53,669 bases of DNA from Actinomycetes bacterium (GTDB lineage Bacteria; Actinomycetota; Acidimicrobiia; Acidimicrobiales; JAJYXR01): assembly GCA_021801795.1 (NCBI GenBank), contig JAJYXR010000041.1:1-53669 (forward strand), written 5' to 3'. This document shows, piece after piece, positions 42,923-51,533 of the stretch. Each line of letters begins with the position of its first letter. Position 1 is the stretch's first letter. The notes under the pieces are model-generated. The model saw only the letters and a program-made list of their open reading frames with translations, was not told the DNA's origin and did not search any database. A program made the translations under genes and the position numbers.

Positions 42923-45715
42923 CTAGGCAGCACCAGCCCGCCGCAGGTCCACACGGTAGACCCGGTCCGACTGCTGAGGCTGCCACTGGGCAGGGGAATA
43001 GCCGAGGTGGCCATATCCTGCGGCGAAGTGAAGCCATTTGACCACCCCCGGCTCTACCCAGGTGGCGTCCTTCCAGCCGGCGAACAGGTACTGCTCCCAG
43101 GAGGCATAGAGGACTAGCTGTCCAGGTCGTACAGCCGGGCTCACCTTCGCAGCTACCCGGAGGGACCCCATGTCGTTGAACAACTCCACCTCGTCGTCGT
43201 CCGACACTCCCCTGGCCCGCGCGTCGGCGGGATTCAGGTGTACGACCGGGTGGCCGCGCGTGGTCTCCAGCATCAGCCTGTTCGTGGTGTTCGTCGCGTG
43301 TATCGACCACCTGGGGTGACCGCCGGTCAGGCGCAATGGGTAGTCGCCGCCCATAGCAGGCGGCTCCTTATGACGGGGCAGCTCCTCGTCAGCCTCGAGG
43401 AACCAGGGATGGTCGATGTAGAACTGCGCCCGGCCGGTGAGCGTTTCGAAGGGAACGCCGTCCTCGACATGGTTCCGGTAGGCGACGAACGGGCCGTCGT
43501 CGGGTAGGTCGGAGCCACAGACGCTCGCCATGGCCCTCGGAAGGTGCTCGGGGCGCACCCAGCCTGTTTCGCGGATGCTCTCGAGCGAGCTGCCTGCAGG
43601 TAGGTTCCCGAGTAGAGCCCCGTCACGCAGGACCTCGTCGAGTGCAGCCTCGTCCGAGGGAAACGTCGTCCTGGAGGTGAGAGCGGTGGCCAGATCCGAG
43701 TAAGGGTGGGCGGTGCCACCTGGCCCAGGGAGCGACGTGATTCCCCGGGCTTCTGCTCGTTCGGCTATAGCGCGCCCGAGAGCCCTGAACAGCTCCCACT
43801 CCGGCATCGTGTCGCTGGCCGGCTCGAATGCCTTGTCCGAGAGCATGCGCTCGAAGCTATGAGAGTTAGCCGCGTGGAGCTCGACACGCTCTCCTTCGCA
43901 TGCGACAGGAAGGATGATGTCGGAGTAGAGCCCTGCGGTGTTCATCCGCCAGTCGACGGTCACGACCAGTTCCATATGCGGCCATAGGTTCGCAAGCAGC
44001 ATCCGCTGGCCACCCCTGGTGCGCCGCAACACGTTGGTGCCTGCCTGGATCATCACGCGAGGCGGCTTGCCAATGGCTGGTCTGACCAGGCCAGCCCACC
44101 AACCCTCCTCCTCTGCCTCGGAGACGTGCTCGGCCAGCGGGCGAGGGTTATCGCCGTAACCAGGGAGGTCCCAGACGTCAGCGAAACCACAGTGGTGGTA
44201 GAAGAAGTGTGCAGGTGGAACCATGCCCGTCAGGGCAGCACCAGCACGCATGAGCGCGAGGAATGCCTTTCCTTCGGACATTGCCGGGTCCGATGCACGC
44301 AGCATCCCCACGAACGAGTCGAGCGATGCCATAGCCTCCTCGCTTGCCTCCGCGCCGAAACGCTGCTTGAACATCGCGAGGACCTCGCCTTCCATGAGGG
44401 CAATGATGTAGGTGTCGAAGCCAGTCCCCGGCTTCCCCCAGCTCCCGCTGAGCGCCAGCACCAGATCCATAGACCGTTCCATGAGGTCGCCGTGGTAATG
44501 CTTACAGCTCCCGAGGCCGTTGTAGAGCTTGGTGCGCCCGGAGGTCACCATGCGGGCCAGGAGGCGTATCGTCTCTGGTGCTACGCCGCAGATCTCGGAG
44601 GCTGCCTCTGGGGCATATGCCTCGAGCCGTTTTCTCATGATCGAGAGCACGGTCGTAACCTCTACCGAGCTGCCATCGGAAAGCTCCACCGACCAAGCAC
44701 CCTCGGCGACCGGCGAGATACCGCCGAGTAGCAGCGTCTCGCGTGGAGCACCCTTGAGCCCTTCGCTGGCATCCCAGACATAGAAGCCGTCCTCGCGTCC
44801 CGAAGGAACCACATCGCTCTCCCGGAGGAACCTGCGGGTGTCGAGCCGCACCAGCAACGGTAGGTCGGTCTGGGATACTACGAACTCCATGTCCGCGAGA
44901 CCCTCGGAGAGGATGACGTGGCATACCGACAGGGCGAGCGCCGCGTCGGTGCCGGGTCTGACGGGCACGAACATGTCCGCGTGCATGGCAGACGGGCTGT
45001 AGTCGGGAGCAATGATGACCACCTTCGCGCCGTGGTAACGAGCTTCGGGGAGGTAGTGGAAATAGGGAATCCTCGTGAATGCGGGATTTCCGTTCCAGAT
45101 GATGACCACGTCCGAGCGGAAGGTGTCGTCGGCCCCTGATCCTCCCAACAGGTTCCCGAACGTCATCCAGTGTCCGAGGTGGACATCGCTCACCGTGGCG
45201 TTCCCGTCCAGGTTCACGGCGCCGAGGGCACGGCTGAGGCGTGTCCGGGCCATCGAGGCCAGGAGACCGCCCTCTGCCCCACCCTCGAACAGGACAGCAT
45301 CCGGACCATCTGCATCCACGGCATCGATGATCGCGTCTGCCACGAGATCGAAGGCTTCTTTCCAGGTCACTGGCTCGAAGCTTCCGGACCCTCTCTCCCC
45401 GACTCGCTTCATGGGTCGCAGCACCCGGTCGCCCTCGGAAAGCTGGACCTGCCAGGCAGCGCCCTTCTGACAACCCAGCGGGTTCATGTCCGGCACTCCG
45501 TCGAACGCGGGCAGGCCACCGGACTGCTCCTCGGTTACCGCAGAACCATCTTTCGTGTAGAGCCGGTAGGCGCAGTTGGCGATGCAGTTCCCGCAATGCG
45601 ACGACCAAGTCGCCTTCTCCCATGTCCAGCGCATCCGATAACGGGATGTACTTCCCTCCGGGTTCGTGGCGTAGCACTCTCGGCGCCCGGTGACCACTTC
45701 GCTCGTATCTACCAT
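42923..45715 (-). CDS. Molybdopterin oxidoreductase, DMSO-reductase superfamily, type-II-like catalytic subunit
   Basis: 930-residue bis-MGD molybdoenzyme catalytic subunit. The N-terminal cluster motif is His40-C41-x2-C44-x3-C48 with Cys82 in PLGCQKG; the His-x3-Cys-x3-Cys spacing matches NarG/EbdA-type (type II) enzymes. SDVHLGHWMTFG holds an Asp at the place of the type II molybdenum ligand, followed by VVIIWNGNPAFTRIPYFHYLPEARYHGAKVVIIAPDYS and FVPVRPGTDAALAL, typical cofactor contacts; the C-terminal molydopterin-binding domain includes LRLTGGHPRWSIHATNTTNRLMLETTRG. No twin-Arg signal is seen, so it is predicted cytoplasmic. The usual FeS and heme subunits are absent. ATG 45715 has AAGGAG eight bases upstream and overlaps the stop of the SCP2-like gene. 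It ends the seven-gene operon. Confidence 0.88.
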   Translation of the reverse strand: MVDTSEVVTGRRECYATNPEGSTSRYRMRWTWEKATWSSHCGNCIANCAYRLYTKDGSAVTEEQSGGLPAFDGVPDMNPLGCQKGAAWQVQLSEGDRVLRPMKRVGERGSGSFEPVTWKEAFDLVADAIIDAVDADGPDAVLFEGGAEGGLLASMARTRLSRALGAVNLDGNATVSDVHLGHWMTFGNLLGGSGADDTFRSDVVIIWNGNPAFTRIPYFHYLPEARYHGAKVVIIAPDYSPSAMHADMFVPVRPGTDAALALSVCHVILSEGLADMEFVVSQTDLPLLVRLDTRRFLRESDVVPSGREDGFYVWDASEGLKGAPRETLLLGGISPVAEGAWSVELSDGSSVEVTTVLSIMRKRLEAYAPEAASEICGVAPETIRLLARMVTSGRTKLYNGLGSCKHYHGDLMERSMDLVLALSGSWGKPGTGFDTYIIALMEGEVLAMFKQRFGAEASEEAMASLDSFVGMLRASDPAMSEGKAFLALMRAGAALTGMVPPAHFFYHHCGFADVWDLPGYGDNPRPLAEHVSEAEEEGWWAGLVRPAIGKPPRVMIQAGTNVLRRTRGGQRMLLANLWPHMELVVTVDWRMNTAGLYSDIILPVACEGERVELHAANSHSFERMLSDKAFEPASDTMPEWELFRALGRAIAERAEARGITSLPGPGGTAHPYSDLATALTSRTTFPSDEAALDEVLRDGALLGNLPAGSSLESIRETGWVRPEHLPRAMASVCGSDLPDDGPFVAYRNHVEDGVPFETLTGRAQFYIDHPWFLEADEELPRHKEPPAMGGDYPLRLTGGHPRWSIHATNTTNRLMLETTRGHPVVHLNPADARARGVSDDDEVELFNDMGSLRVAAKVSPAVRPGQLVLYASWEQYLFAGWKDATWVEPGVVKWLHFAAGYGHLGYSPAQWQPQQSDRVYRVDLRRAGAA

Positions 45716-46074
45716 GACGGTTTCTCCTTCGAATAGGTTGAGCGCGGGACCTTCAGAACGTACGCCGCCACGAGCAACGGACGAAGCGGGCGCCTCAGCC
45801 GCACGCGGAGTCTGCGTCGCAGCACCAACCGGGCCGGTGAGCACCTTCCACTGCAGACCCTTGCCATATCCATCCATGAACCTGCCAATACAGGTGCATC
45901 GCCCAACGAGCTGCCCACCACGCTCACCCGCTCTCGATGGAAGGACACGGTCACCGAGAGACCCCGGTCATCGGCGCTGAGCACAACGTTGCCCTGCGTG
46001 CCGGACACGGCACGGGCGCGCCGGGGCGATCCGGCCATGTTCGCCTCTATCAGATCTGCGACCATCGCGGCCAT
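45709..46074 (-). CDS. SCP2-like lipid-carrier protein (short)
   Basis: About 121 residues resembling a compact SCP2 (sterol carrier) domain: GNVVLSADDRGLSVTVSFHRERVSVV, then DAPVLAGSWMDMARVCSGRCSP, then LVLRRRLRVRLRRPLRPLLVAAYVLKVP. The order of strand pairs, the conserved GSW..MARV..G segment and the final hydrophobic helix fit this family, but similarity is modest. It might bind or present a hydrophobic substrate to its neighbours. ATG 46074 is preferred (GGAGG eight bases upstream); the frame is open to 46140, overlapping the previous gene. The stop overlaps the molybdoenzyme start by seven bases. Confidence 0.6.
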   Translation of the reverse strand: MAAMVADLIEANMAGSPRRARAVSGTQGNVVLSADDRGLSVTVSFHRERVSVVGSSLGDAPVLAGSWMDMARVCSGRCSPARLVLRRRLRVRLRRPLRPLLVAAYVLKVPRSTYSKEKPSW

Positions 46075-46121
46075 ACCAGCCGCCTCCCCCCCCTCCTCGG
46101 CCACCACGGCCGGAGGGGCGC

Positions 46122-47720
46122 TCAGACGTCGTACCACCACTTCTCCAGGCCGAGGTCCTCGGCTATCACGCTCAGTGCGTTGTACGCCGGGGCGAAGGTG
46201 ACGAACCCGTGAGGGTGCTGCGTAGAACCAGCCATGTAGAGTCCTTCCACCGGTGTCCGGTACTGGGAGAGCTCGGGTAACGGCCGCCTGTCGAGCATGT
46301 TCTCCAGCGACACCTCCCCCATCATCCAGTCACCCTGCACCATGTTCCGCAGCTTTCGTGGTATGTCGGCAGGGGTATACGGCACCCAGTCGATCACGGA
46401 GCCAGAGACATTCGGGGCGAACCTGGCCCAGGCGTCTATACAATGCCTGCCATACCAGCGAGCGAGGCCGTCCCACCCCCCTGGACCGCTGCCAACAAGC
46501 GAGAACGGAGCTATCTGGCGCAGCAGGCCCGTGGCACAGCCTTCGGGGGCGTCGGTTGGATCGTAGAGCGAGTTAACCGCTGCGTTCGGGTGCGCCATCT
46601 TCGGAACCCTTCCGGCCCGCGCTGCCGACCAGTCGTCATCGAGCTGCTCGGTGGATGCATAGCCGAGGTTCACCACCCAAGCACGGTCTACATCCGGGTC
46701 GAACTGTGCTGCCTCGTATCTGGGGACCTCCGAGAGGGCAAGATGGACCGAGAAAAGCGACCACGGTTGGTGTGCTATAGCGCCCCCTGCTATACGCTCC
46801 CTGAGCTCCGAGGGGAAGGCATCGGGGGCAAGCAGCTCGAGGAACGTCTGCTCCACGTCCACTGTCGACGCGACCAGGCGCCTGGCGGTGATCTGCGTAC
46901 CGTCGGCGAGCACGACCCCTACCGCTCGGCCGTCCTCTACCATGATCGACCGCACATCTGCGTCGGATATCATCACCCCACCGTGTTGTGCCATATCCCT
47001 CCAGAGTGCATGGGCTAGACGGTGCGATCCACCTATGCAGAGATTCCAGTTGTCGATCTTCCCGACTAGCAGGGGAAAGCTCATGGCGAGGCCGGGAAGG
47101 TCGTTCGCATAGCCGCACACAGCGGCGTGAAAAGCAAGGTGGGCCTTCACCTTGGGATTGCTGAAGTGACGATCCAGGAAAGCGTTTATGCTTTCCCTGC
47201 GCAGCTTGACAGAGAGGAACTCCGAGCGTCCTTCCACCCCGAAGGATGCCAACGCCTTCGTCAGCTCTTTCACAGACATTGGTGGCTGGTACATGAGAGT
47301 ACCGAGAAGCAGGCCCACGAAGCCATGAGCCTCGGTATAAAGTCGTCGGAAAGTCTCGGCATCCGCCTCATCGAAACGAGCTATCGAGGCACATGTGCGC
47401 TCCAGGTCGGTATGCACGCATAGTGCCGTGCCATCGTCGAACACCGATGCCATCTGAACATCCGGACGCACGTAGGTCACGCCATGGGACTCCACCTCCA
47501 GGTCCGCGAGCGGAGGAGCCATGTCTACGAACGTGTGGTAGTTGGCATGGACGTTGTGGAGAAACCCTGGACGCGTCAACTCTTCGGTGCAGAGCCCGCC
47601 ACCCTCCTCGTGCCGGCGTTCGAGCACGAGAACGTCGAGCCCCGAACGGGCCAGGTAGGCACCGAGGGTGAGACCGTTGTGACCCGCCCCGATGACGACG
47701 GCGTCGAAGGAATCACGCAC
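46122..47720 (-). CDS. Phytoene-desaturase/PYROXD2-like FAD oxidoreductase 1
   Basis: 532-residue flavoprotein of the CrtI/PYROXD2 group. FAD-binding DAVVIGAGHNGLTLGAYLARSGLDVLVLERRHEEGGGLCTEE opens the protein, followed by a GFLHNVHANYHTF segment characteristic of the group; the C-terminus has the second FAD motif VEGLYMAGSTQHPHGFVTFAPAYNALSVIAEDLG. Residues about 230-270 (NWNLCIGGSHRLAHALWRDM) form the central substrate-binding region. GTG 47720 is well supported: GAAGGGAGAG lies upstream and the start overlaps the stop of the SCP2-like gene by eight bases. The frame is open to 47831. Substrate unknown; desaturation or dehydrogenation of a lipid is expected from the fold. Confidence 0.88.
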   Translation of the reverse strand: MRDSFDAVVIGAGHNGLTLGAYLARSGLDVLVLERRHEEGGGLCTEELTRPGFLHNVHANYHTFVDMAPPLADLEVESHGVTYVRPDVQMASVFDDGTALCVHTDLERTCASIARFDEADAETFRRLYTEAHGFVGLLLGTLMYQPPMSVKELTKALASFGVEGRSEFLSVKLRRESINAFLDRHFSNPKVKAHLAFHAAVCGYANDLPGLAMSFPLLVGKIDNWNLCIGGSHRLAHALWRDMAQHGGVMISDADVRSIMVEDGRAVGVVLADGTQITARRLVASTVDVEQTFLELLAPDAFPSELRERIAGGAIAHQPWSLFSVHLALSEVPRYEAAQFDPDVDRAWVVNLGYASTEQLDDDWSAARAGRVPKMAHPNAAVNSLYDPTDAPEGCATGLLRQIAPFSLVGSGPGGWDGLARWYGRHCIDAWARFAPNVSGSVIDWVPYTPADIPRKLRNMVQGDWMMGEVSLENMLDRRPLPELSQYRTPVEGLYMAGSTQHPHGFVTFAPAYNALSVIAEDLGLEKWWYDV

Positions 47721-48231
47721 TTGCTGACTCTCCCTTCGCCCCGGGGAGAACTCCCTGGGATCCACCAGGCGATCCGTCGTAGGGCGGGCGACCTCTCGGC
47801 CACGTCGTGGCCACACGGGTCGTGTAGGCATCGAGGAGGGCTTTCACGTGGTCGGCGTGGCGAAGGAGGAACCTCACATCTCCGCGAACATTGATGATGC
47901 CCCGCAGGGCGGCATCGATGGGATCCCCGATCCCGGCTGCGAGCTCGTCGAACACTGTCGCTGGGCCGGTGAACCGATAATCCACCGGTCCGCCTGCCTC
48001 CCGGCGCTCCTCAGCGCGATCTAGGGTCTCGCGCCACCACGAGCACCTCCCGGCATCTATACGGACAAGGAACCTCCGGCCTTCGGTACCCACATAAGGG
48101 GAGATCCCGTCACCCACGATCTCGATGGCCACGACGAATGACCCGTCCGGCAGATCCGGCAGGTCAGCCGCGCTCGCGTTCATGGCATCTCGCACCGCCT
48201 CGTACCACTCGGTCGTGTATACGTCGGGCAC
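47713..48231 (-). CDS. SCP2-like lipid-carrier protein (long)
   Basis: 172 residues with an SCP2-like domain at about 45-150: SFVVAIEIVGDGISPYV, RRFLVRIDAGRCSWW, VDYRFTGPATVFDELAAGIGDPIDAALRGIINVRGDVRFLLRHADHVKALLDAYTTRVATTWP. The G-P-x5-DE-x3-G..P..A...G.I.V.GD pattern is characteristic of sterol-carrier-like domains that bind lipids. GTG start with AGGAGG nine bases upstream is strong. It lies between oxidoreductases 1 and 2 and overlaps the start of 1, indicating coordinated production. It may hold the substrate of the flavoproteins. Confidence 0.75.
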   Translation of the reverse strand: MPDVYTTEWYEAVRDAMNASAADLPDLPDGSFVVAIEIVGDGISPYVGTEGRRFLVRIDAGRCSWWRETLDRAEERREAGGPVDYRFTGPATVFDELAAGIGDPIDAALRGIINVRGDVRFLLRHADHVKALLDAYTTRVATTWPRGRPPYDGSPGGSQGVLPGAKGESASA

Positions 48232-48264
48232 CTGAGCTCCTCCTTCGAAGCAGATCCGTCAGTC

Positions 48265-49881
48265 TCAGTAGCCGCGCTCGGAACGGACGGGGGATCCCAT
48301 CCCGAGGTCCTCTGCTATGGCCTTGAACGCGTTGTACCCGCACGCAGCATGAACCCCTCCACCGGGATACGCGGACGGACCGCACAGATAGAGTCCCTCC
48401 ACCTCGGTCCGGTAGTTAGAGGCCTCGGGGAACGGCCTGTTGGCGCCAAGCTGGTCGAGCGCGAACTCCCCGTTCGAGAAGTCGCCTTCGCGCATGAGGT
48501 TCTTCGCCTCCATCTGGTCCGGGGTGTAGAGCCGATGCGCCAGTACGTTGTCGTGCGTCATGTTCGGTGCCGAAGCGCGCCAACGAGCGAGGAAGGCCTC
48601 GTTGTAAGAGGACCCGACCTCTTCCCACTCTGCTCGTGACAGGGCGCTGGCCGGTGGAAAGAAGTACCAGCCGGTGGCCGCATGGAAACCCTGGGGAGCC
48701 TGGGACGGATCCCACAGGCTGTTCACCCAGGTCCCCGCCCCCGGTTCAGGGATCCGTCCTGAGTAGGCATCACGTATGTACCGGAGCGCTTCCTCGTCGC
48801 TCTCGATGCCGACCACCGTGTAAAAGCATCGATCGATGTCGGGATCGAACCTGGCCGAACGATATGCAGGTGCCTCGCGCAGGCAGAAGGTCGGGGTGCC
48901 GAGCACGTGGCTGGGTCCGTAGCGATAAGCCTTCGCCCTTCGGACCCACAGCTCACTCAGATGCTCTGGTCCAACCAGGTCGAGCAGGGTCTGCCGCAGG
49001 TCTGCATTCGAGGCGACCAACCGGTTGGCCAGTATTTCCCTGCCTCCTCTTATCCGCACGCCCGCCGCGCGCCCGCTGTCGACCAGGATTTGCTCTACCA
49101 TCGAGTTCTCGAGGAGATCGACCCCCTCCCTGTAGCAGGCCTGGGTCATGGCCTTGGCAAGGGTGTGGGTGCCTCCGAGGCTGAGCTTCCAGTTCCCGAA
49201 CGTCCACATCCCGTAGGTCAGGAACATCCCCGCAAGTCCGGACTCCTCGAGTGGGATACCCCACTCGACGGCAGCCCTGTATAAAAGCGCGCGCAGCTCC
49301 GGCGTCTCGAACAGCTCGTCTATGAGAGCACGGGTCGTCTTCGACGCGAAATAGCCCGATATGCCGAACTCGCCGAATACCGCCTCGATCATGGCCTGCT
49401 GGGTTTCGACCGTCGCGGCCACCGGCAGGCTGTAGAGGGTCGCGGCAACGATCCCTTCCATGGCCTGCGCGCGTTGCTTCAACGCTGTGTAGAGCTCGGC
49501 ATCGGACCGCGAGTAACGGGCGATGCTCGCCTCTGTGCGATCCAGGAGGTCGGGACGGTGAAGCACGATGGGTGGCCTGCCGTCGGCAAATGCGATCCCC
49601 GCCTGTGCCTCGGGCATGACCCAGCGCAACCCGAGATCTTCGAGACCGAAGTCCGTGATCATCGGCATCACGTCGTAGAACTCCATGTACTGGGCGTGCA
49701 TGTTGTGGCGAAAGCCAGGTATGAGAGGCTCTTCGGTGTTCACACCACCGCCTTCTTCGTGCCGGCGCTCCACCACGAGAGTCGACAAGCCCGCGCGCTG
49801 TAGATAAGCAGCCAGGCAGAGCCCGTTATGGCCGGCCCCTATCACGATCGCGTCGTAGGTCTTCCGCTGCTCGATGCTCAT
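48265..49881 (-). CDS. Phytoene-desaturase/PYROXD2-like FAD oxidoreductase 2
   Basis: 538 residues. N-terminal FAD site DAIVIGAGHNGLCLAAYLQRAGLSTLVVERRHEEGGGVNTEE; next GFRHNMHAQYMEFYDVMPMI; middle GNWKLSLGGTHTLAKAMTQA; C-terminal FAD contact VEGLYLCGPSAYPGGGVHAACGYNAFKAIAEDLG. It is closest to oxidoreductase 1 by eye, sharing the RRHEEGGG motif, yet differs widely in the middle domain, so the two likely act on different steps or substrates. ATG 49881 is fixed by an ATGA overlap with oxidoreductase 3; the frame is open to 49932. A 33-base gap separates its stop from the SCP2-like gene that follows. Confidence 0.88.
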   Translation of the reverse strand: MSIEQRKTYDAIVIGAGHNGLCLAAYLQRAGLSTLVVERRHEEGGGVNTEEPLIPGFRHNMHAQYMEFYDVMPMITDFGLEDLGLRWVMPEAQAGIAFADGRPPIVLHRPDLLDRTEASIARYSRSDAELYTALKQRAQAMEGIVAATLYSLPVAATVETQQAMIEAVFGEFGISGYFASKTTRALIDELFETPELRALLYRAAVEWGIPLEESGLAGMFLTYGMWTFGNWKLSLGGTHTLAKAMTQACYREGVDLLENSMVEQILVDSGRAAGVRIRGGREILANRLVASNADLRQTLLDLVGPEHLSELWVRRAKAYRYGPSHVLGTPTFCLREAPAYRSARFDPDIDRCFYTVVGIESDEEALRYIRDAYSGRIPEPGAGTWVNSLWDPSQAPQGFHAATGWYFFPPASALSRAEWEEVGSSYNEAFLARWRASAPNMTHDNVLAHRLYTPDQMEAKNLMREGDFSNGEFALDQLGANRPFPEASNYRTEVEGLYLCGPSAYPGGGVHAACGYNAFKAIAEDLGMGSPVRSERGY

Positions 49882-51533
49882 GAGAGGTAGCGCTCCTCGT
49901 AGCGGCGCACGAACCTCGGTGCTTCCCACCACTTCCTGGCACCCATGTCCTCGACAACGGAGCCAGCCGCTATATAACCCGGACCACCTATGACGAGCCC
50001 ACCCGGATACGACGAGGCACCACAGAGGTAAAGCCCTTGGATGGGGGAGCGACCTGCCACACAGGAGTCATGCGGCCGAAAAGCTCCCATCTGCAGCGGG
50101 TTATAGTCCCCGTGCTTGATCGAGCCTCGTACCATCGAGGCCAGGCGCCGCTCGATGTCGACCGGAGTTTCGAGTGATCGCATCACGATGTTGGCTTCGT
50201 CAAGGTTCTTGCAGCGCTCCCGCCATAAGGCGAGAAGCTGGGCCGTGATCTCCTCTTCCCTGGAGTCCCACCCTCCCTCGATGTCATATGGGGCATGAAG
50301 CTGCAGGAAGCTGACATGATGCCCCGGCACTCTCGAGAGCGTAGGGTCGTAACGGGTTTCCACGGTGGCGTGCCCCACGAGACGATCACCCATCGCTCCG
50401 GCAGCCACCTCCCGGAAATGGCTCAGCACGTCCTCGGTGTCGTCGAGGCCCACCAGCACCATCAGCGCATCGTCGACCCAGGGATCATCGCAACGATAGT
50501 GAGGGGCTTCATCCGTCACGACCGACAGCGTGGCGAAGGACCACTTGTCCCATTCCCAATACGCGGCTGCCTCCTGCATCTCGGCGGGTACCTCGTCGGG
50601 AGCGACCAACCTGCCGAAGGTAAGCGGTGGCGCAAGGCTTGACAGCACCACAGAAGACTCGATCACCCTACCGTCGAAGCACGCCACACCGCGTACCTGA
50701 CCATTGTCCACCAGGATCTGCGTCACCTCGGCGTTATCGAGGACAATGCCACCGCTCCGATGGATCTCCCTCGATAGAGCACCGGCCAGCTTGTGGGAGC
50801 CGCCGTAGCACTGGGCCTTGCTCATGGCACGATCGATCATCAGCGGCACCATGAACCCCAGGCCGCTCTCGGTGGGATCCAGGCCCCACATGCAGGCCAG
50901 GTAGAGCATCGTCGCTCTGACCCGGTCGTCGGTGAACACCTCGCTCACGATCTCGAGAGGGGACATCTCTGTGAGTCGGAGCACCTCACGGCCAAGTGGC
51001 GTCCGCTCCAGTGCCTCTACCATGTCAATGGGTGGTAGCGAGGGAAGGTAGGTGCCAGGAGCGATGATCTCCTCCACGACCTTCCTCCAGGTTCGCATCA
51101 CGCGTCCTAGAGCTCGGGCATCGGCCTCGGATATCTTCGCGATCGCGTCCTTGGAATCTTCGATGTGGTTGCACAGCACCAGGCTCGTAGAGTCGGAGAA
51201 GACGGCGGCGGCCTGCGCGTTCGGACGGACGAAGTAAAGTCCGTGGGCAGCCAGGTCGAAGTCAGAAAGAATCGGGAGATACTCGGTCATCATGTGGTAG
51301 AAGGCATGCGGGTTCGTGTAGTGACCTGGGAAAAGCGTTTCCTCGGTCGAGAGCCCACCGCCTATCTCCTGGCGACGTTCGACAACCGCTACCGAGAGAC
51401 CCGCCCGGGCGAGGTACGCCCCTGAGATGAGGCCGTTCGGCCCGCCGCCGATCACCACCACATCGAACCTCGTCCGCTCCGGGAACTCGTCGAGGATGTG
51501 CTCTGTCGGATGTGCCCCGTACTCGGTTCTCAT
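49878..51533 (-). CDS. Phytoene-desaturase/PYROXD2-like FAD oxidoreductase 3
   Basis: 551 residues with a slightly longer N-terminal lead (MRTEYGAHPTEHILDEFPERT). FAD site DVVVIGGGPNGLISGAYLARAGLSVAVVERRQEIGGGLSTEE; then GHYTNPHAFYHMMTEY; middle SKAQCYGGSHKLAGALSREI; C-terminal IQGLYLCGASSYPGGLVIGGPGYIAAGSVVEDMG. Met 51533 shares one base with the stop of oxidoreductase 4 (TGATG). Compared with 1 and 2 it keeps the Gly-Gly-Gly-x2-Thr-Glu pattern but has more Met and Trp in the substrate domain. No signal peptide or membrane segment. Confidence 0.88.
   Translation of the reverse strand: MRTEYGAHPTEHILDEFPERTRFDVVVIGGGPNGLISGAYLARAGLSVAVVERRQEIGGGLSTEETLFPGHYTNPHAFYHMMTEYLPILSDFDLAAHGLYFVRPNAQAAAVFSDSTSLVLCNHIEDSKDAIAKISEADARALGRVMRTWRKVVEEIIAPGTYLPSLPPIDMVEALERTPLGREVLRLTEMSPLEIVSEVFTDDRVRATMLYLACMWGLDPTESGLGFMVPLMIDRAMSKAQCYGGSHKLAGALSREIHRSGGIVLDNAEVTQILVDNGQVRGVACFDGRVIESSVVLSSLAPPLTFGRLVAPDEVPAEMQEAAAYWEWDKWSFATLSVVTDEAPHYRCDDPWVDDALMVLVGLDDTEDVLSHFREVAAGAMGDRLVGHATVETRYDPTLSRVPGHHVSFLQLHAPYDIEGGWDSREEEITAQLLALWRERCKNLDEANIVMRSLETPVDIERRLASMVRGSIKHGDYNPLQMGAFRPHDSCVAGRSPIQGLYLCGASSYPGGLVIGGPGYIAAGSVVEDMGARKWWEAPRFVRRYEERYLS

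Noticed and set aside
44502..45677. Long alternative frame inside the molybdoenzyme gene
   Set aside because: Arg/Gly/His-rich text without domain signals; the overlapping frame has continuous molybdoenzyme motifs.
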